Shown: piece by piece, positions 51,495 through 61,382 of the stretch
Position numbering within the stretch: position 1 is the first letter of the stretch
Layout of the letters: the number at the start of each line of letters is the position of its first letter
From: Agrobacterium arsenijevicii
Lineage (GTDB): Bacteria > Pseudomonadota > Alphaproteobacteria > Rhizobiales > Rhizobiaceae
Direction: 5' to 3'
DNA length: 64,000 nucleotides
Assembly (NCBI GenBank): GCA_000949895.1
Contig: JWIT01000004.1
Coordinates: forward strand, 416,012 to 480,011
The notes under the pieces: model-generated
The model's input: only the letters and a program-made list of their open reading frames with translations
Databases searched by the model: none
Told to the model about the DNA's origin: nothing
Program-made: the position numbers and the translations under genes

Positions 51495-52904
51495 TCAGGC
51501 CGAGTAGTACATGTCGAATTCGACCGGATGCGGGGTCATTTCGAAACGCATGACTTCCTGCATCTTCAGCTCGATGAACGAGTCGATCTGGTCGTCGTCG
51601 AACACGCCGCCGGCGGTCAGGAACTTGCGATCCTTGTCGAGGCTTTCCAGCGCTTCACGCAGCGAGCCGCAGACGGTCGGAATCTTCTTCAGTTCCTTTG
51701 CAGGAAGGTCGTAAAGGTCCTTGTCCATCGGCTTGCCGGGGTGGATCTTGTTCTTGATGCCGTCGAGGCCGGCCATCAGCATGGCTGCAAAACCGAGATA
51801 GGGGTTCTGGGTCGGGTCCGGGAAGCGGACTTCGACGCGCTTTGCCTTCGGGTTGGAGCCGAAGGGAATACGGCACGATGCGGAGCGGTTGCGGGCCGAA
51901 TAGGCCAGCAGAACCGGCGCTTCATAACCCGGCACCAGACGCTTGTAGGAGTTGGTGGTGGGGTTGGTGAAGGCGTTGATGGCCTTGGCGTGCTTGATGA
52001 TGCCGCCGATGTAATAGAGGCAGTTCTCGGAGAGGCCCGCATATTCGTCGCCAGCAAAGGTCGGCTTGCCGCCCTTCCAGATCGACTGGTGAACGTGCAT
52101 GCCCGAGCCGTTGTCGCCGAAGATCGGCTTCGGCATGAAGGTTGCCGTCTTGCCATAGGCATTGGCGACCTGGTGCACAACGTACTTGTAGATCTGCATC
52201 TTGTCGGCGCTGGAAACCAGCGTGTCGAACTTTACGCCCAGCTCGTGCTGTGCGGCAGCCACTTCGTGGTGGTGCTTTTCGACGACGACGCCCATTTCGG
52301 ACAGAACCGTCAGCATTTCGGAGCGCATGTCCTGCAGGCTGTCGATCGGGGGAACCGGGAAGTAACCACCCTTGACGCGCGGACGGTGGCCAAGGTTGCC
52401 GGTTTCATAATCCGTGTCGTCGTTGGACGGCAGTTCAGACGAGTCCAGCTTGAAGCCGGTGTTGTAGGGGTCTGCCTTGTACTTCACGTCGTCGAAGACG
52501 AAGAATTCAGGCTCGGGGCCGACGAAAACCGTGTCGCCGATACCGGAGGCCTTGAGGTAGGCTTCCGCCTTCTTGGCGGTGCCGCGCGGGTCGCGGTTAT
52601 AGGCTTCGCCGGAAACCGGGTCGAGAATGTCGCAGAGGATGACGAGGGTGGACTGGGCAAAGAACGGATCGGTATGGGCAGTTGCCGGATCGGGCATCAG
52701 CACCATGTCGGACTCGTTGATGGCCTTCCAGCCGGCGATCGAGGAGCCGTCGAACATGACGCCATCGGCGAACATGTCTTCGTCAACGCAGACAACATCC
52801 ATGGTAACATGCTGCAGCTTGCCCTTGGGATCGGTAAAGCGCAGGTCCACGAACTTGATGTCGTTATCTTTGATCTGCTTCAAGATATCGTTTGCGGTCG
52901 TCAT
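51495..52904 (-). CDS. glnA: Glutamine synthetase, type I
   Basis: A 469-residue GSI subunit that makes glutamine from glutamate and ammonia in a dodecameric complex. Conserved blocks include [51 protein letters not shown] (metal and ATP site) and [13 protein letters not shown]. The adenylylation tyrosine is in [10 protein letters not shown] near residue 398, so activity is probably controlled by GlnE. It follows glnB by 74 bases, as in other rhizobia, and the glnBA operon is read from the sigma-54 promoter upstream of glnB. Confidence 0.98.
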   Translation of the reverse strand: MTTANDILKQIKDNDIKFVDLRFTDPKGKLQHVTMDVVCVDEDMFADGVMFDGSSIAGWKAINESDMVLMPDPATAHTDPFFAQSTLVILCDILDPVSGEAYNRDPRGTAKKAEAYLKASGIGDTVFVGPEPEFFVFDDVKYKADPYNTGFKLDSSELPSNDDTDYETGNLGHRPRVKGGYFPVPPIDSLQDMRSEMLTVLSEMGVVVEKHHHEVAAAQHELGVKFDTLVSSADKMQIYKYVVHQVANAYGKTATFMPKPIFGDNGSGMHVHQSIWKGGKPTFAGDEYAGLSENCLYYIGGIIKHAKAINAFTNPTTNSYKRLVPGYEAPVLLAYSARNRSASCRIPFGSNPKAKRVEVRFPDPTQNPYLGFAAMLMAGLDGIKNKIHPGKPMDKDLYDLPAKELKKIPTVCGSLREALESLDKDRKFLTAGGVFDDDQIDSFIELKMQEVMRFEMTPHPVEFDMYYSA

Positions 52905-52978
52905 TTAAACGTTTTCCTTGAGTGTGGTGGTGACGAGGTGAAAAACCTGAGCCTCCCCGGCTCAGGACCTGGTTCCGA

Positions 52979-53675
<697 letters not shown>

Positions 53676-55151
53676 ATGAAATCTCTATTGCATCTCCTTC
53701 TGATCGACCCTGTTGCGATGGCCCGCATCGATGCGGCAACCGGCCAATCCGGTATTCCCCTTTATGATCTGATGGAGCGGGCGGGGCAGGCGGTCGCCGC
53801 CTCGGCCCTGCGCCATTACCCGGAAGCGCGGCGTTTTGTCGTGCTCTGCGGTGGTGGCAATAATGGCGGTGATGGTTACGTCGCGGCGCGTGTGCTGTTG
53901 CAAAGCGGGGCGGCTGTTACGGTTCATCATCTTGGCGATGTCACGGCGCTCAAGGGCGATGCGCGGACGGCTTTCGAACGAAGCGGAATGATGCCCCTGC
54001 CGCTTGGCGATTACACGGCCATGACCGGCGATGTGGTGATCGACGCGGTTTTCGGCGCCGGATTATCCCGCGATATTCCCTCGGAGCTTCACCGGATGAT
54101 CGATGCGGTGACGCAGTCGAGGGTGCCGGTACTCGGGGTTGATCTGCCGTCGGGTCTCTGCGGCCGAAGGGGTGTGCCTCTCGGCGCGTCGTTCAAGGCG
54201 GAGCGGACGGTGACTTTCATGGCACGCAAACCCGGCCATCTGCTGATGCCGGGGAGGGAGTTGTGCGGGGCGCTTGAGGTTTTCGATATTGGCATTCCCT
54301 CCCGCATTCTAACCGCTCATGCGGGGTCGGTGATGGAAAACGATCCGCTCGTCTGGCGCGATGCCTTGCCGCGTTCGGACATGGAGACGCATAAATTCAG
54401 GCGCGGACACCTGACCGTCTTTTCCGGTCCACCGCATGCGACAGGGGCAAGCCGCATGACGGCGCTTTCGGCGCTGAAGACAGGCGCGGGCATCGTCACC
54501 GTCGCTGCCCCGAAAGAGGCGCTCGATGTGCTTTCGGTGACGCTAACGGCGGTGATGAATACGGCTCTTGATAATGCCGACGATCTCCAGCGCTGGCTTG
54601 ACGACAGGCGTCACGGTACTTTTGTTCTCGGCCCCGGTTTCGGCGATCTCGAAAAGGCGCGGCAATTCGTGTCTCTGCTCGGGGACAAGGCCGTCGTGCT
54701 GGATGCCGATGCCATCACTGCCTTTAAGGATCGCCCGGAAGCTCTGTTCGACCGGCTGACCTCACGCACGGGGAAATTCGTGCTGACGCCACATGAGGGC
54801 GAGTTTGCGCGACTGTTTCCCGATCTCGCCGTTGATGCGGCGCTGAGCAAGATCGAGAAGGCGCAGGTTGCTTCAGTGCGCAGCGGCGCAGTACTGGTCT
54901 ACAAGGGCGCGGACACGGTGATCGCCGCACCGGACGGTCGGGCGCTGGTCAACAGCAATGCGCCTGCGAGCCTTGCGACTGCCGGATCGGGTGATGTGCT
55001 GGCCGGTATCATCGGCGCGCTGCTTGCCCAGGGCACACCCACCTTCGAGGCGGCCGCAGCCGGCGTCTGGCTGCATGGAGAGGCCGGCAGCAGGGCAGGT
55101 GCTGGCATGACGGCGGAGGATCTCGCCCACGCGGTGCGGCCGTTTGTGTGA
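53676..55151 (+). CDS. nnr: Bifunctional NAD(P)H-hydrate epimerase/dehydratase
   Basis: About 491 residues in two fused domains. The N-terminal YjeF epimerase domain has FVVLCGGGNNGGDGYVAARVL and DVVIDAVFGAGLSRDIP. The C-terminal ADP/ATP-dependent dehydratase domain shows HKFRRGHLTVFSGPPHATGASRM, VLTPHEGEFARLFPD and ASLATAGSGDVLAGIIGALLAQG. Together they repair hydrated NADH and NADPH. I chose ATG 53676; ATG 53664 adds four residues, and the long extension back to 53544 is translated from T-rich intergenic DNA and has no domain. Divergent from glnB. Confidence 0.92.
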   Translation: MKSLLHLLLIDPVAMARIDAATGQSGIPLYDLMERAGQAVAASALRHYPEARRFVVLCGGGNNGGDGYVAARVLLQSGAAVTVHHLGDVTALKGDARTAFERSGMMPLPLGDYTAMTGDVVIDAVFGAGLSRDIPSELHRMIDAVTQSRVPVLGVDLPSGLCGRRGVPLGASFKAERTVTFMARKPGHLLMPGRELCGALEVFDIGIPSRILTAHAGSVMENDPLVWRDALPRSDMETHKFRRGHLTVFSGPPHATGASRMTALSALKTGAGIVTVAAPKEALDVLSVTLTAVMNTALDNADDLQRWLDDRRHGTFVLGPGFGDLEKARQFVSLLGDKAVVLDADAITAFKDRPEALFDRLTSRTGKFVLTPHEGEFARLFPDLAVDAALSKIEKAQVASVRSGAVLVYKGADTVIAAPDGRALVNSNAPASLATAGSGDVLAGIIGALLAQGTPTFEAAAAGVWLHGEAGSRAGAGMTAEDLAHAVRPFV

Positions 55152-55202
55152 GGGTGTTCGTCGAGTGCGGATCAGGCGCCTGCCATCGCGCCTGAAACGT
55201 TC

Positions 55203-56240
55203 TTAATGTGCAGCTTTGCCCTGGCTCGCCATCGCCATTCGCGACGCGCTGATCAGCAGTTTGCGTTCCGCACGCTCCTGTTGCGGGGTGCGATTGTAGA
55301 TTTCCCGATAGCACTTGGAGAAATGCGAGGCGGAGACGAAGCCGCAGGCGACGGCGACCTCGACGACTGGCATGGCCGATTGCACGAGCAGGTGACGGGC
55401 GCGGTCGAGGCGGATTTCAAGATAATAGCGGGCGGGTGAGCGGCCCATTTCCTGCCTGAAGAGGCGCTCCACCTGCCGGCGCGACAGATCGGCGGCATCG
55501 GCGATGTCGAGCAGAGACAACGGCTCGGCGAGGTTGCCTTCCATCAATTCGATGATCGACAGAACCTTGCTGTTCTGGACGCCGAGGCGGGCGCGCAGCG
55601 GCAGGCGCTGGCGGTCATTGGGGCTGCGCACCCGGTCCGTCAGTTGCTGCTCACAGACGCGGTTGACGAGATTTTCACCGAAATCCTGACCGATCAGGCT
55701 CAGCATCATGTCGAGCGAGGCGGTGCCGCCGGCGCAGGTGTAGATGTTGCTGTCGACTTCGAAGAGATCGGCATAAACTTCCACCTGCGGAAAGGCTTCG
55801 GAAAAACCCGGCAGGTTCTCCCAGTGGATCGCGCAACGTTTGCCGTTCAGCAGCCCGGCCTGCGCAAGGATATGTGCGGCGGTACAGAGGCTGCCGATGG
55901 CGATGCCGCGATTATAGGCTTCGCGCAGCCAGGCATTGACCGACTTGTTGATGTGCTGGTCGACATCGATGCCCGAACAGATGATCGCCATTTCAGCACG
56001 GTTTTCACCGCTGACATATCGGCGCTCATCGGCAAGACAGGTGTCGACCTCAAGACAGATGCCGCTTGATGACATGACCTTCTGGCCATCGAGCGAGGAG
56101 ATGCGCCATTCGTAAGCCTGATAGCCCAGCATGCGGTTGGCGATGCGAAGCGTTTCTACAGCTGCGGCGAATGGCAGCATGGTAAATTGCGGAATGAGAA
56201 AAAAGACGATTGAGCGTTTCTTCTGGGAGTTTTTGCTCAT
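55203..56240 (-). CDS. GlxA-type AraC-family regulator
   Basis: A 345-residue regulator with an N-terminal DJ-1/PfpI (GATase1-like) sensor domain (IVFFLIPQFTMLPFAAAVETLRIANRM, GIAIGSLCTAAHILAQAGLLNGKR, YTCAGGTASLDMMLSLI) and a C-terminal AraC double helix-turn-helix (LSLLDIADAADLSRRQVERLFRQEMGRSPARYYLEIRLDRARHLL). Related regulators (GbdR, GlxA, ArgR-type) answer to glycine betaine, carnitine or arginine derivatives; the ligand here is unknown. GGAG is nine bases before ATG 56240. Confidence 0.9.
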   Translation of the reverse strand: MSKNSQKKRSIVFFLIPQFTMLPFAAAVETLRIANRMLGYQAYEWRISSLDGQKVMSSSGICLEVDTCLADERRYVSGENRAEMAIICSGIDVDQHINKSVNAWLREAYNRGIAIGSLCTAAHILAQAGLLNGKRCAIHWENLPGFSEAFPQVEVYADLFEVDSNIYTCAGGTASLDMMLSLIGQDFGENLVNRVCEQQLTDRVRSPNDRQRLPLRARLGVQNSKVLSIIELMEGNLAEPLSLLDIADAADLSRRQVERLFRQEMGRSPARYYLEIRLDRARHLLVQSAMPVVEVAVACGFVSASHFSKCYREIYNRTPQQERAERKLLISASRMAMASQGKAAH

Positions 56241-56378
56241 TTGCCCGTGCTCCGTTGCGAATACGCAATTCCTCCCTTGGAATCGGTCTTCTGGATGTCC
56301 TGCTTGCGACATCTTTAACGAAAAATACGCCGTGGAATCGGGGCTGTCAAAAAATAGCTTTTGAAATATGCAAAATTT

Positions 56379-56410
56379 GCGACAAGCCTTTTAAAAAGGC
56401 GTTTTGTCGC
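56379..56410. repeat. Nested dyad upstream of the GlxA-type regulator
   Basis: Outer arms GCGACAA (56379-56385) and TTGTCGC (56404-56410) enclose a second dyad GCCTTTT and AAAAGGC (56386-56392 and 56394-56400). It lies 140-170 bases upstream of the regulator start and could be a regulator-binding site or a structured leader. Confidence 0.6.
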
Positions 56411-56467
56411 ATGTAAAACAGGCAGGTCATTTTACGCCTATGCCGGGGCGTTTGTGGATCGGCGGGG

Positions 56468-56501
56468 ATGGCTCGCAAGTCTTGAAACGGTTGCGAGCCA
56501 T
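56468..56501 (-). terminator. Hairpin after the DUF1127 gene
   Basis: Eleven-base perfect arms ATGGCTCGCAA (56468-56478) and TTGCGAGCCAT (56491-56501), twelve-base loop, just beyond the DUF1127 stop at 56513. The following minus-strand sequence is not T-rich, so termination may be weak. Confidence 0.6.
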
Positions 56502-56512
56502 GGGCCCGGGCA

Positions 56513-56731
56513 TCATTTGCGGATGAAACGCGTACTGTTGCTGTCTGTCGTCGGCCATCCGATGTCCTTCAATGTTTCAGGCGGCAATGCTTCCAGCGCG
56601 CGGAGCATCCTTGCGCGCTGCCATGAGGTGTGGAAAGCGGAAATCTGGCCGGACAGGCGGTTGAGCCAGCTGCCGGACGAGGGGCGGAGCGACGAGCGGT
56701 TTGCTGCCGGAAGATAATGTATCATGGTCAT
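56513..56731 (-). CDS. DUF1127 (YjiS-like) small basic protein
   Basis: A 72-residue protein whose C-terminal part has the DUF1127 pattern: WQRARMLRALEALPPETLKDIGWPTTDS. The domain is Arg-rich and is found in many small rhizobial proteins; in Agrobacterium, DUF1127 proteins have been linked to phosphate and carbon metabolism and RNA binding. This copy is longer than the minimal form of about 47 residues. GGAAAGG-like sequence precedes ATG 56731 on the minus strand. It is divergent from the LysR regulator. Confidence 0.85.
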   Translation of the reverse strand: MTMIHYLPAANRSSLRPSSGSWLNRLSGQISAFHTSWQRARMLRALEALPPETLKDIGWPTTDSNSTRFIRK

Positions 56732-57013
56732 GTCTTGATCCTTTCCTGAACCACGATCCTGTTTGCGACTTCGGTATGCGCTTACATATCGCATCAAACA
56801 AGAGAATGAATTTCATATCATTCATCAATTTTAGGAATGACTTACTTTCGCTGCCTGCCGGGCTTCCTGCTTGCCCATGAGGGGGCCAGCGCTTCACTCC
56901 GACGAGGCCCTGATCGCCCTGTCATTCGATGTCCCGGATGATGTGCGCTTGTTGACAATCAATCAAACGAAATGATATCCATCTATAGATCAAAATATTT
57001 GAAGGTGCGTGCC

Positions 57014-57910
57014 ATGACCGTGACTTTCCGCCAACCTTTGCCGTTGCTGGATAACGACATATTGAGAACCTTCGTCGCGATTGCGGAAACGGGAAATTTC
57101 TCGACCGCAGCGGAGGTGGTGTTCAGAACGCCGTCGGCCGTTTCCATGCAGATCAAGAAACTCGAGGAACAGTTGAAGACGACCCTGTTCCTGCGTGATG
57201 CCCGTTCGGTGACGTTGACGGCGCATGGTGAAACGCTTCTGACCTATGCGCGCCGGATGATTGCGCTTTCCAACGAGGCCGTCTCGCGTTTCGTCATGCC
57301 TGAACTTTCCGGCGTCGTTCGCCTCGGTGCGCCGGAGGATATTGGCGAGCGTGGTTTGCTGCCGGGTATTCTCAAGCGTTTTGCCGAGGTTTTCCCCGGC
57401 ATCATGATCGATGTCACGATCGATTCCAGTTCCAATCTCTACAAGCGCATGGATGAACGGCGACTTGATCTGGCGTTGGTCAACTGTGCGTCGCATCCGC
57501 TGAGGGATACGGGCGAGGTGCTGATGCGCGAACGTCTCGTCTGGGCGGGTGCGAAATGCGGCACAGCCTATCTGCGCGACCCGTTGCCCATATCGATCTG
57601 GGAAGAGGGCTGCATCTGGCGTTCGGAAGCGATCAACTCGCTTGAAAAGCGCGGGCGCAATTTCCGGGTGGCCTATCTCAGCGGTCATACCATGGCGCAG
57701 CGCGCGGCGATTGCTGCCGACCTTGCCATCGCACCCCTGCCACGCTCCTATGTGCAGAACGACATGGTCATTCTCGGCGACAAGGAAGGCCTGCCGGAAC
57801 TCGGCGCCTTCGATATTCGGTTGATCACGGCTGAAAGACCCTCGCGCCCGATCCTTGCGGTCGCCGAAAGCATCCGCAATGCCTTTGTCGAAGTCGCCAA
57901 GGCGGCCTGA
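57014..57910 (+). CDS. LysR-family transcriptional regulator
   Basis: A 298-residue LTTR. The N-terminal winged helix is LDNDILRTFVAIAETGNFSTAAEVVFRTPSAVSMQIKKLEEQL, and the effector domain follows with GVVRLGAPEDIGERGLLPGIL. AAGGTG lies six bases before ATG 57014; the longer frame to 56972 adds non-conserved residues. The DUF1127 gene diverges from it across 282 bases that contain an AT-rich dyad, so that gene is a candidate target. The convergent MetF-like gene ends 67 bases beyond its stop. Confidence 0.92.
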   Translation: MTVTFRQPLPLLDNDILRTFVAIAETGNFSTAAEVVFRTPSAVSMQIKKLEEQLKTTLFLRDARSVTLTAHGETLLTYARRMIALSNEAVSRFVMPELSGVVRLGAPEDIGERGLLPGILKRFAEVFPGIMIDVTIDSSSNLYKRMDERRLDLALVNCASHPLRDTGEVLMRERLVWAGAKCGTAYLRDPLPISIWEEGCIWRSEAINSLEKRGRNFRVAYLSGHTMAQRAAIAADLAIAPLPRSYVQNDMVILGDKEGLPELGAFDIRLITAERPSRPILAVAESIRNAFVEVAKAA

Positions 57911-57977
57911 GATAACGCGTCAATAACGGGAATGCGCGACGGGCCAGCGTCCGTCGCGCCACAGGCAAAGGTGGGTC

Positions 57978-58898
57978 TTAGACCGCTACCGTGCCCAGCG
58001 CTGCCGAACATTCGGTCCCGTTTGTCTGCCAGCTTCCACGACCAACCAGCCAGTCGGCCGAGTTCTGCAATCCGCCAAAGGGGAAAACGTGGATCTGCCG
58101 GATCGGCCCTGCCGGATTTGCCTGCCAGTGCCGTTCGATCGGTCCGACAACGCTTTCCGGTGAATGGCCCTTGGCCAGCGTCGTCAGGGAGAGTGCGTTC
58201 TTCTTCAGATAGGCGATGGAATTGCCAACGCCGCAGAGCGCGGCGTATTTCAGCAGCGTCGTGATCCTGGCAGGGCCGGAAACGCCAATATGCACCGGCA
58301 GATCGATGCCGGAGGCCGCAAGCCCATCCGCCCAGGTGATGAAGCGGGCGGGGTCGAAGCCGAACTGGGTGACGATGCGCATTGCCGCATCGCTTCTTTG
58401 CGCAAAATCGCGTTTCAGCTTCAGGGCGGCGATTGCCGTCTCCTCGCTGAAATCGGGGCTACCTTCGGGGTGGCCGGCGATTGCGATGTGATTTATGCCG
58501 TAGCGATCAAAAATGCCGGTCGACAGCATGTCCATGCTGGAGGCGAAGGGACCGGCCGGTTTGGCAACGCCGCCGCCAACCACCAGCACATCCGATACGC
58601 CCGCTTCGCCTGCCAGCCGCTTTGCCTGTTCCTCAAATTCCGTGAGGGAGGATATGCGCCGCGCCGCGAGATGCGGCACAGGCGTGTAGCCGAGATCGCG
58701 AAGATGTTTGGCGGCATCGACGAGCCTCTCCTGCGAGGCCTGTCCGGTATCGGTCAGATAGACACGCACACCCTGCGGAAACAGACCGGCGAGGCTTGCC
58801 GGGCCGAGCACCTGTGCGGGCGAGGCTTCAATGGAGGCGGCAATGGCGGGAGAGGTAGAGGTCGTGGGCAATTTGTATTTGGTCCTTTTTCTTATCAT
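57978..58898 (-). CDS. Methylenetetrahydrofolate reductase-like protein
   Basis: About 306 residues of the MTHFR (MetF) TIM-barrel family. Conserved landmarks are PVPHLAARRI, AIAGHPEGSPDF, and IVTQFGFDPARFITWADGL. The protein is rather divergent from canonical MetF and its C-terminal part (NGTECSAALGTVAV) lacks the typical MetF ending, so it may be a paralogue using a related one-carbon or methyl-folate reaction rather than the methionine-pathway enzyme. Start ATG 58898; a longer frame begins at 58937. Downstream of the formyltransferase-like gene on the same strand (102-base gap). Confidence 0.78.
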   Translation of the reverse strand: MIRKRTKYKLPTTSTSPAIAASIEASPAQVLGPASLAGLFPQGVRVYLTDTGQASQERLVDAAKHLRDLGYTPVPHLAARRISSLTEFEEQAKRLAGEAGVSDVLVVGGGVAKPAGPFASSMDMLSTGIFDRYGINHIAIAGHPEGSPDFSEETAIAALKLKRDFAQRSDAAMRIVTQFGFDPARFITWADGLAASGIDLPVHIGVSGPARITTLLKYAALCGVGNSIAYLKKNALSLTTLAKGHSPESVVGPIERHWQANPAGPIRQIHVFPFGGLQNSADWLVGRGSWQTNGTECSAALGTVAV

Positions 58899-58999
58899 GC
58901 ACCGGTTTTTCGCCCAAGTCTTTGCCTGTTGCGGCAAGACAGCCCTGCATCTGCGACGAAGCTTGGCTTCATATTCGGCGCGGGATTACCGCTTTCTCC

Positions 59000-59776
59000 T
59001 CACCAGACGCGTTTGGTCAGGCCGTTCCACAACCATGTCCAGATCGCCGGCGGAAACCGCAGCACGGATTTTCCGGGGAGTGGCGGTTGGGGCGCTAGGC
59101 TGCCGGAAAGGGCGTCCTCGATGGCGCTGACCGCAATATCGACCGAGGCTGCGGTTAAAAGCAGCGGGTAGGTGGCAATCGTATCGGAAGGCGAGGGTTT
59201 CAGCCGCTTTTCGTAAAGGGTGGCGCCGGTATCCACGCCCCTGTCGACCAGATGCACGGTTGCGCCGAAATTGCCGCGGTCCTTTTCCACCAGCGCCCAA
59301 TAACCGCCCATCTGGCCGCGATAGGCGGGATTGATGCCGGCGTGGAAATTGATCACCGGGCATTGCAGGGCCTGAAGTGTCGCCGGTGTCAGAAGGCGGC
59401 AGGAAATGGTGAAGATCGCCGCCGGTTGCAGCCGGTTTGCCGCCGCGTGGCATTCCGCATCGTTCAGCGAGGCAACCTGTGTGACGGGAACGGCATGACC
59501 GAGATCGGGAGAGAGGCCGTGTTCGGCGATGATCTCATTGGTTCTGCGAACCGTGAAGCGTTTGCCGAGCCGCGAGGCGACCATCGTTGCCATCTGGCCT
59601 GCGGCCGCAATCCAGCCGAGCCGCCGCGCTCGTCGTTTCAGAATGGCCGATTTGCTTTCCGGCTGCTCCACGAACACATGGATATCCGGAAACCGGGCAG
59701 CCAGCGCATTGATCATGACATTCGGGTTCAGGCCGCCCGCCGTCATTACCAGTAGCCGATTGTTTATCTCAGTCAT
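59000..59776 (-). CDS. Formyltransferase-family protein
   Basis: A 258-residue protein whose middle contains the formyltransferase catalytic set: Asn/His in VINFHAGINPAYRGQMGGYWAL and the later Asp in VHLVDRGVDTGATLY, as in formyl-tetrahydrofolate-dependent transferases (PurN, Fmt, sugar-formyltransferases). It lacks the C-terminal domain of Fmt and is therefore not the initiator-tRNA enzyme. The acceptor is unknown. It lies upstream of the MetF-like gene, and both may belong to folate one-carbon metabolism. ATG 59776 is preferred to GTG 59785. Confidence 0.8.
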   Translation of the reverse strand: MTEINNRLLVMTAGGLNPNVMINALAARFPDIHVFVEQPESKSAILKRRARRLGWIAAAGQMATMVASRLGKRFTVRRTNEIIAEHGLSPDLGHAVPVTQVASLNDAECHAAANRLQPAAIFTISCRLLTPATLQALQCPVINFHAGINPAYRGQMGGYWALVEKDRGNFGATVHLVDRGVDTGATLYEKRLKPSPSDTIATYPLLLTAASVDIAVSAIEDALSGSLAPQPPLPGKSVLRFPPAIWTWLWNGLTKRVW

Positions 59777-59968
59777 GTCACCCACACGATTTTCCCAATC
59801 ATGATCCCTGCGCCCGAGTTTCCCTTGCGAACTTCAAAACCATGTTAATTTTCACCGACGGGATTTTTTGAAACGCCGATGGAACCGATTTTTTAGGCTC
59901 ACGTTATTGTGACGCATATCACATCGGCGCTTGCCTTTGGACGGCAAGTCATAGGGGAGTTGTTTCAA

Positions 59969-60130
59969 ATGATCACACGCATTCTTTCGACCGTTTTCGT
60001 GGCCTTGCTGACCGTCGTGACCTTGAGTTCCTGTGGCAACACCATTCGTGGTGTTGGCCGGGACACGGCAAATGCAGTCAACGCAACGCAAGACGCAGGT
60101 CGCAGCGTAGACCGCGCTGCGCGTCGCTAA
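59969..60130 (+). CDS. Entericidin A/B-family small lipoprotein
   Basis: A 53-residue protein with a lipoprotein signal (ITRILSTVFVALLTVVTLSSC, lipobox LSSC) followed by the family tail GNTIRGVGRDTANAVNATQDAGRSV. Entericidins are small envelope lipoproteins, in E. coli a stress-induced toxin/antidote pair; here only one member is present. GGGGAG lies nine bases before ATG 59969. A clear terminator follows. Confidence 0.88.
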   Translation: MITRILSTVFVALLTVVTLSSCGNTIRGVGRDTANAVNATQDAGRSVDRAARR

Positions 60131-60150
60131 ATATCTCCCCTTCAAGGTCT

Positions 60151-60185
60151 GGCATCACCCTGAATGAAGGGTGATGCCTTTTCTT
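60151..60185 (+). terminator. Intrinsic terminator after the entericidin gene
   Basis: Eleven-base arms GGCATCACCCT (60151-60161) and AGGGTGATGCC (60168-60178), six-base loop, followed by TTTTCTTT. Confidence 0.93.
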
Positions 60186-60247
60186 TGACCTGATTTCGCC
60201 GTCAAAGTTCATGTTGTAAGAATCGCACCATATGCGAGCGAGAAGGC

Positions 60248-61030
60248 ATGAACGGGCTGTCGATGAAAAGACCGGCGATGAAAAGACTGGTGAGGTTGCT
60301 GCTGCCATTGTTGTTGCCGTTTTCGGCTGAGGCGGGTGGACAGGCGGATTTCTGCAAAACCATGGAGCATGCGGGCGGGCGTTATACCGTCTGCAGTTTC
60401 GATCCGGCAAAAAGCACGATCCGGATTTACGACCGCGATCATGTCTCCGGTCAGGGATATCGCTCCTTTTCCGATTTGTCTTCCGCGCTGTGGCGGCAGC
60501 ATATGTTCAGCGTCTTCGCCATGAATGGCGGCATGTACCATTCCGACTATTCGCCCGTTGGCCTGTTTATTGAAAACGGCGTCGAACGTTCGCAGATCAG
60601 CACGGGTGGCGGCTGGGGCAATTTTCATCTTCTGCCGAATGGCGTGTTTTATCTGAAGGGGGCAGCGGCCGGCGTGCTTGAAACGCAGGCCTATCTCTCT
60701 GCCGGGCTGAAACCGGATTTCGCCACCCAGTCCGGGCCGATGCTGGTGATCGACGGCAAGCTGCATCCGCGATTTCTGCCCGACAGCGACAGCCTGAAGC
60801 GCCGCAACGGCGTCGGCGTTTCCCGCGATGGCATGGTGCATTTTGCCATTTCGGAAAACACCGTGCGCTTCTACGATTTCGCCACGCTGTTCAGGGATGT
60901 ACTGGATGCGCCCAATGCGCTTTATCTCGACGGCACGATTTCCAGCGTCGACATTCCCGCGATGAACAGGCGGGACTCGCTGTTTCCCATGGGGCCGATC
61001 ATCGCCGTCGTCGACAGGGTGCCTGACTAA
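60248..61030 (+). CDS. Phosphodiester glycosidase-family (NAGPA/DUF2233) secreted protein
   Basis: A 260-residue protein with an N-terminal signal (RLVRLLLPLLLPFSAEA, cleavage after AEA). The mature domain shows the NAGPA-type pattern FAMNGGMYHSDYSPVGLFIENG, FATQSGPMLVIDGKLH, RRNGVGVSRDG and ALYLDGTISSV. Enzymes of this fold cleave GlcNAc-phosphodiester bonds and some are tied to exopolysaccharide metabolism; the substrate is unknown. Starts at 60248, 60263 and 60278 are possible, none with an ideal ribosome-binding site. Confidence 0.85.
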   Translation: MNGLSMKRPAMKRLVRLLLPLLLPFSAEAGGQADFCKTMEHAGGRYTVCSFDPAKSTIRIYDRDHVSGQGYRSFSDLSSALWRQHMFSVFAMNGGMYHSDYSPVGLFIENGVERSQISTGGGWGNFHLLPNGVFYLKGAAAGVLETQAYLSAGLKPDFATQSGPMLVIDGKLHPRFLPDSDSLKRRNGVGVSRDGMVHFAISENTVRFYDFATLFRDVLDAPNALYLDGTISSVDIPAMNRRDSLFPMGPIIAVVDRVPD

Positions 61031-61031
61031 G

Positions 61032-61382
61032 TCAGATCGGCGCCCTGGGGTAGGCTTTTTCGAGACCTGCCGATGCCGTCAGCCCCTTGCGGAAGGCAAG
61101 ATAGGCGGGATGCTGGCTGGCCTTGGCCGTTTCAGTGATGCGGATCTGCAGGCGGGCAGGGGCATTGCCGCCAAGCCATTCGCCGGCCGCTTCCAGTTTC
61201 AGACTGTTGAGGAAAGCGGCGTTGGCCTGCTGGTCGAGATAGAGATTGAGGCCGGCCAGCAGGTTTTCATCCTGCGACACGTTTTCCATCAAAAGCAGCA
61301 CCCACGCCTTGTCCTCGCTTGTAAGCGAAGCCAGTTTCGATGCGACCGTCTCGCGATCGGGAAAGGATGATGCCTGCTGCAT
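61032..61382 (-). CDS. Hypothetical protein, all-helical
   Basis: A 116-residue protein with no domain I recognise. It is mostly amphipathic and helical: DRETVASKLASLTSEDKAWVLLLMENVSQDENLLAGLNLYLDQQANAAFLNSL. There is no signal peptide. It converges on the glycosidase-like gene (one base between the stops). Composition and codon use look typical of the chromosome, so a real gene is likely. Confidence 0.65.
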   Translation of the reverse strand: MQQASSFPDRETVASKLASLTSEDKAWVLLLMENVSQDENLLAGLNLYLDQQANAAFLNSLKLEAAGEWLGGNAPARLQIRITETAKASQHPAYLAFRKGLTASAGLEKAYPRAPI

